NCBI GenBank assembly: GCA_003557505.1
Contig: PWOH01000125.1
Span: 1 to 43,462 of the forward strand
Reading direction: 5' to 3'
Source of the DNA: Mollicutes bacterium
GTDB lineage: Bacteria > Bacillota_I > Bacilli_A > Izemoplasmatales > Izemoplasmataceae
Length of the DNA stretch: 43,462 nt
The position numbers were made by a program, and so were the translations under genes. Positions 16,982-25,834 of the stretch are shown piece by piece. The first letter of the stretch is position 1; each line of letters begins with the position of its first letter. The notes under the pieces are model-generated. The model saw only the letters and a list, made by a program, of their open reading frames with translations. It had not been told where the DNA came from and made no database searches.

Positions 16982-17008
16982 TTGAAAAAAAGCCATTTAT
17001 GTTATAAT
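16982..17008 (+). promoter_or_regulatory. Probable cmk operon promoter
   Basis: TATAAT at 17003-17008 with a TTGAAA 15 bases upstream (16982-16987); the spacing is short, so the -35 assignment is weak. Confidence 0.4.
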
Positions 17009-17035
17009 AATGTTGATTTTTAATGAGGTGATCAA

Positions 17036-17689
17036 ATGTCGACAATTCAAATCGCCATCGATGGACCGGCGGGTGCTGGCAAAAGCACAATCGCCAAACT
17101 CGTGGCGCAATTATTTGATTTCACTTATATAGATACCGGCGCGATGTATCGTGCTATCACACTTAAAGCGATGCAACTCAATGTTGAACTCAACGATGAA
17201 GACGCCTTTGACTTTCTTGATCAAACCAGTTTTGATTATAAAGACGGCGTCTTATTTATGGACGGCAATGACGTTTCCAAAGCCATTCGTTCCCGTGAGG
17301 TTTCCAATAACGTTTCACTTGTTTCTTCCCATGCGAATGTTAGAAAAATATTAGTAGATCGGCAGCGTTTAATCGCTAATGATAAAAGCGTTGTGATGGA
17401 CGGACGAGATATTGGGTATAATGTGTTGCCAACTGCGGATTTTAAGTTTTACTTGACCGCGAATGTTGAAACGCGTGCCAGACGGCGTTTTCTCGAAAAT
17501 GCTCAAAATGGCATTCACATCCCGCTAGAGGATCTAAAAAGGGAAATTATCGCTCGAGATGATTTTGATTCCAATCGAGCCATTACACCACTGAAACCAG
17601 CTGATGATGCTATAATCATTGATACATCAGACATGCCGATTGAGGATGTCGTCAAAACCATAGAAACAAAAGTTAGAGAGGAAGTATAA
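17036..17689 (+). CDS. cmk: Cytidylate kinase
   Basis: Cmk phosphorylates CMP and dCMP with ATP in the cytosol. The 217-residue protein has the P-loop DGPAGAGKSTIAK at 9-21 and the substrate segment YIDTGAMYRAI. It also has DGRDIGYNVLP, a basic lid RARRRFLENAQ, and the C-terminal DTSDMPIEDVV typical of Cmk. The ATG follows GAGGTGATCAA. It opens the operon cmk-rpsA-der-gpsA, in the order known from Bacillus. Confidence 0.96.
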   Translation: MSTIQIAIDGPAGAGKSTIAKLVAQLFDFTYIDTGAMYRAITLKAMQLNVELNDEDAFDFLDQTSFDYKDGVLFMDGNDVSKAIRSREVSNNVSLVSSHANVRKILVDRQRLIANDKSVVMDGRDIGYNVLPTADFKFYLTANVETRARRRFLENAQNGIHIPLEDLKREIIARDDFDSNRAITPLKPADDAIIIDTSDMPIEDVVKTIETKVREEV

Positions 17690-17691
17690 TC

Positions 17692-19065
17692 ATGAATTAC
17701 AAAAACATCAAAGAAGGAACCATCGTTACCGGAAAAGTGTACCAAGTCAAGGACAACGAAGTCATCGTCGTTGTAGAAGGCGCTCAAACAGAAGGGACTA
17801 TCTATCTAGATAACCTTACCACTAAAGATGTCAAATCAGCGAAAGAAATAGTCAAAGAAGGCGATGAAATCCAAGCTGAAGTTAAAAAGAAAGACGACGA
17901 AGCAGGTGTGTTACTCTTGTCTCGTATTGGCATTGAGCGTAAAGAAATTTTTGAAGATTTACAAAACAAGTTCAGCAATGAAGAAGTGTTTGAAGTTGTC
18001 GTAAAAGACATCAACAAAGGCGGACTCATCGCACGTGCTTATGGCATTGACATGTTCATGCCAGCCCGTGAAGCTTCTTTAGAATATACTGAAGACCTTA
18101 GTACGTTCAAAGGAAAAACCCTTGAAGTTAAGCTTATTGAAATTTCTCGAAAGAAAATTGTTGTTTCCCATAAATCGGTTCAACGTGAAGCACAGCGTGA
18201 GAAAAAACAAGAAGAACTTAAAAATATTCAAACAGGAGATGTCTTAGAGGGAACAGTCTCTAAGTTAATGCCTTATGGAGCGTTTGTACGTTTTGAAAAT
18301 GTTGAAGGATTACTGCATGTCAGTGAAATCTCTCATCATAAAGTCAATAATCCTTCAGATTTACTTAAAGAAGGACAAGCAATTACTGTAAAAGTTATTG
18401 ATGTCCAAGGACAAAAGCGTTCATTATCGCTAAAAGCACTAGAAAAAACGCCATGGGAAAAATTTGCTGAAACGCATAAATCAGGCGATAAAGTAAGCGG
18501 TAAAGTTGTCAAAAAAATGCAATTTGGTATTCTTGTTGAAGTAGAAAAAGATGTCGCAGGCATTATTAACAAACAAGATTATTCATGGGACCCTCGCTTC
18601 AATTTGGCAGGAAATGTTAATGTCGGTGATGAAATCGAAGTTCAAATCCTGTCAATCGATCCTGAAAACCGTAAAATGCAATTATCCAAAAAGCATTTGG
18701 AATACAACCCATGGGAAGATGTCAATGTTAAAGTTGGCGAAGAAGTCAGCGGGGAAATCGCTTCTATACAATCCAATGGTGCTTTAGTCGAAGTCAAAGG
18801 TGTTTATGCCTTCTTGCCAATCGGTGAAATCAAAGACGAACGTATTGAAAATGTCAGTGATGTCTTGAACGAAGGCGAAGTCATTAATGCAGTTGTCTTA
18901 AAATTCGACCGTAAGAAATGGCAAATGGTCATCTCAAAGAAAACTTTTGATGAAAAGAAAATTCGTGATGAGTACAAAAAACACTTAAAGAGTGAAAATC
19001 AAGAAGATCAATCACAAACACTCGGTGAACTATTCGCCGATAAATTCAAAAATTTTAACAAATAA
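17692..19065 (+). CDS. rpsA: Ribosomal protein S1 homologue with five S1 domains
   Basis: This RNA-binding protein of 457 residues is made of tandem S1 (OB-fold) repeats at about 8-78, 95-165, 183-253, 268-342 and 355-427. The third is the most canonical ([20 protein letters not shown] then [10 protein letters not shown]). Low-GC Gram-positive S1 homologues usually have four repeats, and E. coli S1 has six. The function is in ribosome mRNA binding or a related translation role. The start is two bases after the cmk stop, with GAGAGGAAG overlapping the cmk end, which indicates tight coupling. The last 30 residues are charged and probably flexible. Confidence 0.9.
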   Translation: MNYKNIKEGTIVTGKVYQVKDNEVIVVVEGAQTEGTIYLDNLTTKDVKSAKEIVKEGDEIQAEVKKKDDEAGVLLLSRIGIERKEIFEDLQNKFSNEEVFEVVVKDINKGGLIARAYGIDMFMPAREASLEYTEDLSTFKGKTLEVKLIEISRKKIVVSHKSVQREAQREKKQEELKNIQTGDVLEGTVSKLMPYGAFVRFENVEGLLHVSEISHHKVNNPSDLLKEGQAITVKVIDVQGQKRSLSLKALEKTPWEKFAETHKSGDKVSGKVVKKMQFGILVEVEKDVAGIINKQDYSWDPRFNLAGNVNVGDEIEVQILSIDPENRKMQLSKKHLEYNPWEDVNVKVGEEVSGEIASIQSNGALVEVKGVYAFLPIGEIKDERIENVSDVLNEGEVINAVVLKFDRKKWQMVISKKTFDEKKIRDEYKKHLKSENQEDQSQTLGELFADKFKNFNK

Positions 19066-19076
19066 TAGGTGAAATT

Positions 19077-20384
19077 ATGATCCCATCCGTAGCTATTGTG
19101 GGACGCCCCAATGTTGGTAAAAGTACGCTTTTCAACCGAATCATTGGTCAGCGTTTGTCCATTACAGACGAAACACCGGGGCTTACCCGCGATCGCATTT
19201 ATGCAAAAGCGGAATGGTTAACTCGGAGTTTCAATCTTATTGACACTGGCGGCATCGATTTTGACGATGCCCCTTTTGTCCATGAAATAAAAAGTCAAAC
19301 AGAGATTGCCATCGAAGAAGCTGATGTCATAATTTTTGTAGTGGATATTCATTCTGGAATCACCGAAGAAGATTCAATGGTGGCCAGGATGTTATATAAA
19401 GCTAAAAAAGAAGTGATTTTAGCCGTGAATAAAGTTGATGACGTCATGATGACTGATAAGCTTTATGAATTTTATGCGCTTGGATTAGGCGATCCAATCC
19501 CTGTCAGCGCAGGTCATAGTGTCGGTGTGGGGGATTTACTCGATAAAGTTATTGAGTCCTTGCCAGAATCAACTCCGGAGCCTTATGATGAAGACACCAT
19601 CAAAATGTGTTTGATTGGACGTCCCAATGTAGGGAAAAGTTCACTTACCAACGCTTTGCTTGGTGTGAACCGTGTCATCGTCAGTGAAATTGAAGGAACA
19701 ACCCGTGATGCGATTGACTCTATATTTGAAAAAGATGATCAAGAATATGTTGTGATTGATACTGCCGGCCTTCGTAAACGCGGAAAAGTCTACGAAGCCG
19801 CTGAAAAATACAGTGTCTTGCGCGCTATGAGCGCCATTGAGCGCAGCGATGTTGCCCTAATTCTCATCGATGCCGAACAAGGCATCATCGAACAAGATAA
19901 GAAAATTGCGGGCTTTGCTCATGAAGCTGGCAAAGGAGTTATTATCGTTGTTAACAAGTGGGATGCGATTGAAAAAGGCAACCGTACGATGAATCTTTGG
20001 GAAGATAAAATCCGTTCGCATTTTCAGTTTATTTCCTACGCCCCAATCATCTATCTTTCCGCAACCACTAAACAACGATTAAACACATTATTTCCTGTAA
20101 TCAATAATGTCTACAAGAACTATACACGTAAAGTTCAAACCAGCGTATTAAACGATGTCATCAGCGATGCTTTCCACGCTAATCCGCCTAAAAGTCACGG
20201 TGGTGGTGTCATCAAAGCATATTATGCAACCCAAGTCAGCGTTAAACCTCCAACGTTCGTTTTATTTGTAAACAATAACGAATGGATGCATTTTACTTAT
20301 GAGCGATATCTTAAAAACCAACTCAGAAAAGCCTTTGACTTTGAAGGATGTCCCATAAAAATAATATTAAGAAAGCGTGATTAA
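19077..20384 (+). CDS. der: Ribosome biogenesis GTPase Der (EngA)
   Basis: Der has two GTPase domains in tandem and is needed for 50S subunit assembly. In this 435-residue protein the first domain has [13 protein letters not shown] (8-20), DTGGI and NKVD. The second has [14 protein letters not shown] near 182, [10 protein letters not shown] and NKWD. The C-terminal KH-like domain follows, with the family sequence [13 protein letters not shown]-like [12 protein letters not shown] and the ending [14 protein letters not shown] site precedes the ATG, 11 bases after rpsA. Confidence 0.97.
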   Translation: MIPSVAIVGRPNVGKSTLFNRIIGQRLSITDETPGLTRDRIYAKAEWLTRSFNLIDTGGIDFDDAPFVHEIKSQTEIAIEEADVIIFVVDIHSGITEEDSMVARMLYKAKKEVILAVNKVDDVMMTDKLYEFYALGLGDPIPVSAGHSVGVGDLLDKVIESLPESTPEPYDEDTIKMCLIGRPNVGKSSLTNALLGVNRVIVSEIEGTTRDAIDSIFEKDDQEYVVIDTAGLRKRGKVYEAAEKYSVLRAMSAIERSDVALILIDAEQGIIEQDKKIAGFAHEAGKGVIIVVNKWDAIEKGNRTMNLWEDKIRSHFQFISYAPIIYLSATTKQRLNTLFPVINNVYKNYTRKVQTSVLNDVISDAFHANPPKSHGGGVIKAYYATQVSVKPPTFVLFVNNNEWMHFTYERYLKNQLRKAFDFEGCPIKIILRKRD

Positions 20385-20385
20385 T

Positions 20386-21384
20386 ATGAATATCACCGTT
20401 ATCGGTGGCGGGTCATGGGGATTAGGGCTTTCAAAAGTACTTTCCGACAATGGCCATCAAGTCTTAGTATATGATATCGACAAAAAACTTGTTGATAAGA
20501 TTAACACCCTTCATATTTCACCTCAACTCGATGAATTTATTCCCGAAGATATCCAAGCAACAAACGATATGGCATTGGCAATGAAGCACGCTGATGTAGC
20601 GTTGTTTGTTGTGCCTACTAAAGTATTAAGAATTGCCATTGAATCGGCACTCCCTTATATTGAAAGCCCGAAGACATTCATTAATGCAGCAAAAGGAATT
20701 GAGCCCAAAACCTTCAAACGAATTAGTGAAATTTTTTACGAAATGATTCCTCAAAAATACTTTAAAGCTTTTGTTACGCTCTCAGGTCCTTCTCATGCGG
20801 AAGAAGTGATTAAAGGTCTTACTACCGCTGTGACTAGTGCATCAGAAGATGAAGAAGCCGCAAAGTTTGTGCAATCCCTCTTTCACAATCAACAATATTT
20901 CCGTGTTTACTCAAGTACCGACTTAAAAGGCGTTGAACTCGGCGGCTCACTAAAAAACATCTTTGCACTCGCCGCCGGTATTATCCGCGGTCAAGGATTA
21001 GGGGATAATGCCTTAGCAGCCTTTATGACCCGAGCATTGGTAGAAATGGAAAAAATTTATAACTATCGTGGCGCAAATTCAGAAACCTTATATGGTTTAT
21101 CTGGAATTGGCGACTTAATTGTAACCTGTACATCTCAACATTCCAGAAACTTTCAAGCCGGTTATAAGATAGGAAGTGGCAAGGATCTCGATGAAACGCT
21201 TGACTCTATGACAATGGTTGTCGAAGGGATTCGGACTACTGAGGCGGCCTATTATTTATCAAAAACGGCAAAATTAGATACCCCTATTATTGATGCTATT
21301 TATGATGTAATTTTTAATCGAAACGACCCAAAGAAGGCGTTAATGAACTTATTAGCACGCGAACAAAAAGCGGAAAACTGCTAA
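20386..21384 (+). CDS. gpsA: Glycerol-3-phosphate dehydrogenase (NAD(P)+)
   Basis: GpsA reduces dihydroxyacetone phosphate to sn-glycerol 3-phosphate for phospholipid synthesis. From ATG 20386 the protein has 332 residues. It has the Rossmann motif VIGGGSWGLGLSKVL at 5-19, VVPTKVLR, NAAKGIEPKT, LSGPSHAEEV, the catalytic Lys region LKGVELGGSLKN, and SGIGDLIVTC. The frame reaches a GTG at 20377 inside der, but MNITVIGGG is the usual family beginning and the ATG is one base after the der stop. It is the last gene of the cmk operon. No convincing terminator follows before the hup promoter. Confidence 0.96.
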   Translation: MNITVIGGGSWGLGLSKVLSDNGHQVLVYDIDKKLVDKINTLHISPQLDEFIPEDIQATNDMALAMKHADVALFVVPTKVLRIAIESALPYIESPKTFINAAKGIEPKTFKRISEIFYEMIPQKYFKAFVTLSGPSHAEEVIKGLTTAVTSASEDEEAAKFVQSLFHNQQYFRVYSSTDLKGVELGGSLKNIFALAAGIIRGQGLGDNALAAFMTRALVEMEKIYNYRGANSETLYGLSGIGDLIVTCTSQHSRNFQAGYKIGSGKDLDETLDSMTMVVEGIRTTEAAYYLSKTAKLDTPIIDAIYDVIFNRNDPKKALMNLLAREQKAENC

Positions 21385-21430
21385 AATTTATAGTTTTTAT
21401 GCTTTTTTTCGCTAAAATAGGCGTATTTTC

Positions 21431-21459
21431 TTGCAAATGGCTTAATGACTTGCTATAAT
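21431..21459 (+). promoter_or_regulatory. Promoter of hup
   Basis: TTGCAA (21431-21436), 17 bases, TATAAT (21454-21459): a near-consensus sigma-A promoter for an abundantly made protein. Confidence 0.75.
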
Positions 21460-21500
21460 GAGCATAAGTTATAAAATTAGAAGGAGGGAATTCACAAAAT

Positions 21501-21773
21501 ATGAACAAAACAGAATTAGTAGCAAAGATAGCAGAGAATTCAGGACTTACTAAAAAGGATGCCGAAGCATCATTGAATGCAACATTAGATTCAATTCAAG
21601 ATGCATTAGTAAGCGGCGATAAAGTTGTGTTAACAGGCTTTGGAACTTTCGAGGTTAGAGAGCGCAAACCACGTGTTGGACACAACCCAAGAACAGGTGC
21701 ACCAATTAACATTGATGCACAAAGATCACCAGCCTTCAAAGCTGGAAAAGTTTTAAAAGATGCAGTAAGATAA
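21501..21773 (+). CDS. hup: HU-family DNA-binding protein
   Basis: HU bends and compacts DNA as a dimer. The 90-residue protein has the family length and begins MNKTELVAKIAENSGLTKKDAE. The DNA-binding beta arm has GFGTFEVRERKPRVGHNPRTG, with the conserved Pro-bearing tip, and the C-terminus is PAFKAGKVLKDAV. AAGGAGGG precedes the ATG at about 12 bases, slightly long. It is transcribed alone between its own promoter and terminator, downstream of gpsA as in Bacillus hbs. Confidence 0.97.
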   Translation: MNKTELVAKIAENSGLTKKDAEASLNATLDSIQDALVSGDKVVLTGFGTFEVRERKPRVGHNPRTGAPINIDAQRSPAFKAGKVLKDAVR

Positions 21774-21783
21774 CAATCGCTTC

Positions 21784-21823
21784 AAAAAACTTCGACTCCT
21801 TTAATGGAATCGAAGTTTTTTTT
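21784..21823 (+). terminator. hup terminator
   Basis: AAAAACTTCGA pairs with TCGAAGTTTTT, with a partly paired inner stem, followed by more Ts. Confidence 0.85.
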
Positions 21824-21897
21824 GATAGAAATAATCTACAAAATATGGCTTTTTTAAACTACCTATGGTAGGCTTTAATTAAGGGGTTGATGTGTAT

Positions 21898-23016
21898 ATG
21901 GAGAGTTTAACAAAGAAAGCCTTCAAAGCACTACGTAATGAAGATTTAGATACTTTGAATACGCTGGATATCAACGCAGTGGACGACCAAAACCAGAACG
22001 GTCTTTTTTATGCGATTAAAGCCAAGGCATATGATTCGTTTCATTATTTATTGGAAAAAGGCTGTCCTGTCAATCATAAAAATATTCACGGCGAAACGCC
22101 TTTACATCTCGCTAGCTATATAGGGGATAAAATTCTTGTTCAAAAACTGCTTGAATATGATGGTGATATTCATCTAACGAATAATAAAGGCTCTACTCCA
22201 TTGATGTATGCATCGCTAAAAGGCGCAAAAGATGTCGTTGAGTTGCTCAGGGAATCAGGGGCTTCGTTAGAAGTAAAAGATTCCACTGGTCACAATCCTT
22301 TGTTTTATGCTGTAAGGAGTAAGAAACTTAAAGTCTTGCGTTATCTCGTAGAACACGGTGCGAATTATCATGCCTTTAATGATAAAGGCGAAAATTTACA
22401 GCATGAAGTTTCAAGAAGTGGCCTTGCATCAATGCAAGATTTTCTTTATGAGTTAAAAATCACACCATATATAGAAAATATTTATCGTCAAACGCCTTTG
22501 CATCTTGCTGCTAGACGCGGTGAAGAAATTCTTGTAGAGTCATTGCTTGGCAATGGTCTGCGTCCTGATGTTGAAGATGCCTTTTCATACACAGCGTATC
22601 AATATGCAAAAGGCTATGGAGAAGTCCAAACCATGATGGAGCGCTTCCATAATAATTTAGAGATAGAAACCTTTTATAAAAACCATCTTCTTCATCGGGC
22701 ATTAAGAAATAAAAGCCTCGATGAAGCCGAAGCGTTTATTCGCATGGAAAAAGACTTGAATACCAAAGATTATTTCGGCAACAAGCCTTTGTTTTATATT
22801 CTTTTATTAAATGATCCCTTGTGTCTGAGACTTTTGTTAAAACGTGTTAAATCATATGATAGCGTTGATTATTACAATCGTGATGCGGCCTACTACGCTG
22901 CGCTTCTTGAAAACAAAGCTTTTTTCGAACTTACTGAAATCAAAAAAGACGCACTCAATCAAGAAACATTGTCTCTAATCGAAGCGTCTGAAATTTTGCG
23001 TCCTTTATATTTCTAA
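21898..23016 (+). CDS. Ankyrin-repeat protein
   Basis: The 372-residue protein is built almost wholly of ankyrin repeats, about ten in number, some degenerate. The clearest are HGETPLHLASYIGDKILVQKLL (near 62), KGSTPLMYASLKGAKDVVELL (near 96) and TPLHLAARRGEEILVESLL (near 196). There is no signal peptide or membrane helix, so it should be a cytosolic protein-binding scaffold. AAGGGG at 21881-21886 can serve the ATG at 21898 or a GTG at 21892; an ATG at 21890 is out of frame and stops after six codons. Its stop overlaps by 4 bases the stop of the convergent CPBP protease gene. The partner is unknown. Confidence 0.88.
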   Translation: MESLTKKAFKALRNEDLDTLNTLDINAVDDQNQNGLFYAIKAKAYDSFHYLLEKGCPVNHKNIHGETPLHLASYIGDKILVQKLLEYDGDIHLTNNKGSTPLMYASLKGAKDVVELLRESGASLEVKDSTGHNPLFYAVRSKKLKVLRYLVEHGANYHAFNDKGENLQHEVSRSGLASMQDFLYELKITPYIENIYRQTPLHLAARRGEEILVESLLGNGLRPDVEDAFSYTAYQYAKGYGEVQTMMERFHNNLEIETFYKNHLLHRALRNKSLDEAEAFIRMEKDLNTKDYFGNKPLFYILLLNDPLCLRLLLKRVKSYDSVDYYNRDAAYYAALLENKAFFELTEIKKDALNQETLSLIEASEILRPLYF

Positions 23017-23747
23017 CTAATCACAAACATGGCAATCAATGCGAACATATTATAAGCCATATGGACAAAAATTGGTACAAAAATGATTTTTCCTGAATAG
23101 TAATAAATCAGAGATATCACAAGTCCCATCCCAAAATAAGGCACGATATTTAACAGCTGCATGCTATCTAAACTGATATCGGCAATAATATGAATAAATC
23201 CAAAAAAGAAACTATTGAGAATAATTGCTCCTATAAAGCCTAATGGTTTTTCAAAGACATCCCATAATCCTTTTCTAAAAACGATTTCTTCGACGATTGG
23301 TGCGAGAAACCCTGCAAAAAGGATTAATGATATAATCGCTATAGGCCCACCTTCTAAGAGACTTTCAAGTGCGGCTTGATTTTCAGGATTTACTTCATAT
23401 CCTAATTGCTCCATGGTAAGACCGATGACGCCATTCACGAGTAATATCGCAAAAAAACCAACTGCAATAAAGCCTAGTGAGCGGGCTTTGTCTGATTTGA
23501 AGTAACCCCACTGATTATCGAACAGATAGATTCTTGCAATGGAAAATAGTGCGATTGTTAGTCCTAAATACCAAAGTAGATTAAGCACGCTTAATACGAT
23601 AGCGAAAAGCTGATCATCTTCTAGCAACTCTGGGAAAATCCCAATCGCAAATACCGCAACTAACTGTAAAACAATGAAGCTAATAATATAAACGATAAGG
23701 ATTCGGATGTTCAATGGTCGTTTTCTTTTTCGATTATCTTCTTGCAT
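23013..23747 (-). CDS. CPBP-family intramembrane metalloprotease
   Basis: This 244-residue membrane protein of the CAAX protease/bacteriocin-processing (Abi) family has about seven helices. Catalytic motifs are Glu153-Glu154 and Arg158 (VEEIVFRKGLW), His186 (FFGFIHI) and His229 with Asn233 (VHMAYN). The basic, polar N-terminus MQEDNRKRKR is cytosolic. Members process prenylated or other membrane proteins, act in bacteriocin self-immunity, or serve as membrane adaptors. No bacteriocin gene is adjacent. It is divergent from the KtrA-like gene, and a 15-base palindrome lies between them. Confidence 0.9.
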   Translation of the reverse strand: MQEDNRKRKRPLNIRILIVYIISFIVLQLVAVFAIGIFPELLEDDQLFAIVLSVLNLLWYLGLTIALFSIARIYLFDNQWGYFKSDKARSLGFIAVGFFAILLVNGVIGLTMEQLGYEVNPENQAALESLLEGGPIAIISLILFAGFLAPIVEEIVFRKGLWDVFEKPLGFIGAIILNSFFFGFIHIIADISLDSMQLLNIVPYFGMGLVISLIYYYSGKIIFVPIFVHMAYNMFALIAMFVIS

Positions 23748-23770
23748 AATAGCCTCCGTAGTCTTGATGA

Positions 23771-23785
23771 ATTGTCATTGACAAT
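23771..23785. promoter_or_regulatory. Candidate operator palindrome
   Basis: ATTGTCA-T-TGACAAT is a perfect 7-base inverted repeat with a one-base centre. It overlaps the TTGACA -35 of the downstream promoter and lies 24 bases upstream of the divergent protease ATG. A dimeric repressor site is plausible; the regulator is unknown. Confidence 0.45.
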
Positions 23786-23805
23786 GCAAAGTGTTATGAT
23801 AATAT
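23778..23805 (+). promoter_or_regulatory. Promoter of the KtrA-like gene
   Basis: Consensus TTGACA (23778-23783), 16 bases, TAATAT (23800-23805). TATAAT at 23803-23808 would give 19-base spacing. Confidence 0.6.
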
Positions 23806-23857
23806 AATACCATATCAAAGTGACAGACAAAATATTAATGATAAAAAAGGTGATAGA

Positions 23858-24520
23858 ATGGCACATAAAAAGTCGTTTGCAGTAATCGGACTGGGACGTT
23901 TTGGAACCGCTGTAGTAGAAGAATTAATCAAAAGTAATCATGAAGTATTGGTCATTGACCGTAATCAAGATAGGATTGCCAAAGTCGCCAAAATCGCTAC
24001 GCATGCTGTTGTACTAGACACTTCAGATGAAAGTGCACTCCGTGAAGTTGGCATTACGAGTATTGACCATGTAATTGTAGCAATTGGTAAAGATATCGAA
24101 GACAGTATTTTAACGACACTTATTTTAAAAGAAATCGGTGTAAAAAAAGTTACCGTCAAAGTGCAAAACCAGTATCATGAGAAAGTTGTTGTTAAACTGG
24201 GCGCTGATGAAACCATCCAACCTGAACGTATTACTGGTACGCGTCTTGCCCACCGTATTGTTAGTGACCATATGCTTGAATTTTATGATTTAAGTGAAAA
24301 TCATAGTTTTGTTGTGATTGCAGCCGCGCCAAAAATCATGAATACCACTGTCGCCAATCTTGATTTGCGCGATCGCTTCCACATCAATCTTGTTGCCATT
24401 AAACGTGATGGAGATGTAATCATTCCAAAACCTGAAGAAACCTTTGAAGAAACCGACCAGCTGTTGCTTGTTGGTGCAAACACTGATTTGAACAAGTTTT
24501 CAGCTTGGTGCGAAAAATAA
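23858..24520 (+). CDS. KtrA/TrkA-type K+ channel regulatory subunit
   Basis: This cytosolic ring-forming subunit gates a Ktr/Trk potassium channel. The protein has 220 residues. The RCK_N Rossmann domain begins VIGLGRFGTAVVEEL (10-24), with VIDRN at the end of strand 2 and HAVVLDTSDESALREVGI following. RCK_C covers about 135-218 and is the domain that binds c-di-AMP in KtrA proteins. The length fits single-RCK KtrA/KtrC rather than duplicated TrkA. The membrane partner KtrB is not in the window, so the gene is solitary here, as B. subtilis ktrC is. Confidence 0.9.
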   Translation: MAHKKSFAVIGLGRFGTAVVEELIKSNHEVLVIDRNQDRIAKVAKIATHAVVLDTSDESALREVGITSIDHVIVAIGKDIEDSILTTLILKEIGVKKVTVKVQNQYHEKVVVKLGADETIQPERITGTRLAHRIVSDHMLEFYDLSENHSFVVIAAAPKIMNTTVANLDLRDRFHINLVAIKRDGDVIIPKPEETFEETDQLLLVGANTDLNKFSAWCEK

Positions 24521-24549
24521 GCCTTTTTGTCATAAAAGGCTTTTTTTCA
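24519..24549 (+). terminator. Terminator overlapping the KtrA-like stop
   Basis: AAGCCTTTT pairs with AAAAGGCTT, followed by a T-run; the stop TAA (24518-24520) contributes to the stem. Confidence 0.85.
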
Positions 24550-24564
24550 TAAGGAGGTGCCGCT

Positions 24565-25146
24565 GTGAAAAAAATAGTTATTGCAAGTCATAATCAAGGA
24601 AAAATAGATGAAATTAAGCCTCATTTGTTAATGCTAGGCTATGAAGTTTATGGCCTTGATGATTTTGGCATTGACCCAGTAGAAGAGACCGGAAGAACCC
24701 TCAAAGAAAATGCTATACTCAAAGCACGTCATACCGCTAGACTATCCAACTTCATGATACTTGCGGATGATTCAGGCTTAGAAGTTGATGCACTTGGTGG
24801 AAAACCCGGTGTATTTTCAAGTCGGTATTCTTTAGAAGGCACTGATGAAGCCAATAATCTTTATTTACTAGATAAAATGAGTGATAAACTTAACCGTACT
24901 GCACGTTTTAGAACCGTCATGGTTCTGAAAGACGAACAAGGCTATGAATATGTCTTTGAAGGGGTTTTACATGGTTACATTCATACGGCATTGGAAGGCG
25001 ATAAAGGGTTTGGCTATGATCCGTTATTTATCCCGGTAGGCCATCATGAAACCTTGGGGGTTTTAGGTCCACGAATCAAAGATGAAATCTCCCATCGTAA
25101 AAAATGCCTAGACAAAGTCATCCATCACTTAAAAAACACATTATAA
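24565..25146 (+). CDS. rdgB: XTP/dITP diphosphatase (HAM1/RdgB)
   Basis: The enzyme removes deaminated purine nucleotides by hydrolysing XTP, ITP and dITP to monophosphates plus PPi. The 193-residue protein starts IVIASHNQGKIDEIK (3-17). It has ETGRTLKENAILKA, the catalytic ADDSGLEVDALGGKPGVFSSRY segment, GDKGFGYDPLFIP and a C-terminal SHRKKCL (usually SHR.KA). The GTG at 24565 is preceded by a strong AAGGAGGTG at 7 bases. It lies after a terminator but may be reached by readthrough; no clear promoter is seen. Confidence 0.95.
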   Translation: MKKIVIASHNQGKIDEIKPHLLMLGYEVYGLDDFGIDPVEETGRTLKENAILKARHTARLSNFMILADDSGLEVDALGGKPGVFSSRYSLEGTDEANNLYLLDKMSDKLNRTARFRTVMVLKDEQGYEYVFEGVLHGYIHTALEGDKGFGYDPLFIPVGHHETLGVLGPRIKDEISHRKKCLDKVIHHLKNTL

Positions 25147-25156
25147 TGTCACAGAT

Positions 25157-25185
25157 TTGGCATAATGTAACGTTTGATTTATAAT
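25157..25185 (+). promoter_or_regulatory. Promoter of the phosphodiesterase gene
   Basis: TTGGCA (25157-25162), 17 bases, TATAAT (25180-25185). Confidence 0.65.
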
Positions 25186-25221
25186 CAGTAATAAGAAACA
25201 CATGCATGGAGGAGGGATCGT

Positions 25222-25725
25222 TTGAAAATACTTATATTTAGTGATGTTCACGGCAAAAAAGAACGTCTTGAAGCAATTCTAAAAGCACATGAAGATGCCA
25301 AATATAAAATATCGCTTGGTGATTCAGAACTGAGAACGAAGTTCTTGCAAAAGCACGATATCATTGCAATTAAAGGGAATTATCCCTTTGATGCCGGGTT
25401 CACTTATGAACATGTCCTTGATATTGAAGGCCGCACTTTATTGCTTACGCATGGCCATAAATATCGGGTCAAATCCGGCTATGAACAATTTTATTTTAAA
25501 ATATTGGAGACTGAAGCGGATCTTGCCTTTCACGGACACACCCATATGGTAACTTGTGAAGAGGTATCAGGGAAATACATCCTTAATCCTGGCGCTGTAA
25601 ATCATGCTCGTGGAAAATTTGCAGAATCATATATCACACTTTATTTAAATAAAGCTTCCGTAGAAGTGATATGGCGAGATGCTTATAATCACAATGCTAT
25701 TAAAAAAGAGAATTTAGCCATTTAG
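25222..25725 (+). CDS. YfcE/MJ0936-family metallophosphoesterase
   Basis: The protein is a small calcineurin-like phosphodiesterase of 167 residues. Metal ligands are visible as Asp8 and His10 (FSDVHG), Asp in SLGDSE, Asn in IKGNYPFD, His in LLTHGHKY, and the final FHGHTH. It lacks extra domains, like the YfcE/MJ0936 group, whose natural substrate is uncertain. It starts with TTG at 25222 behind GGAGGAGGG; KILIFSDVHG right after it is the usual N-terminus. In Bacillus the corresponding gene also sits next to the HAM1-type pyrophosphatase gene. Confidence 0.9.
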   Translation: MKILIFSDVHGKKERLEAILKAHEDAKYKISLGDSELRTKFLQKHDIIAIKGNYPFDAGFTYEHVLDIEGRTLLLTHGHKYRVKSGYEQFYFKILETEADLAFHGHTHMVTCEEVSGKYILNPGAVNHARGKFAESYITLYLNKASVEVIWRDAYNHNAIKKENLAI

Positions 25726-25753
25726 ACGTGTTGAAAATACACGTCTTTTTTTC
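25724..25753 (+). terminator. Terminator overlapping the phosphodiesterase stop
   Basis: AGACGTGT (25724-25731) pairs with ACACGTCT (25739-25746), then seven Ts. The TAG stop begins one base before the stem. Confidence 0.9.
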
Positions 25754-25834
25754 AAGTTTCTTTGGTCGCTTTTCCTTTTTATTTTCCCTTTTTTATGGTA
25801 AACTTTTAAATGATATGAAGAGGAGCGTTCAAGT

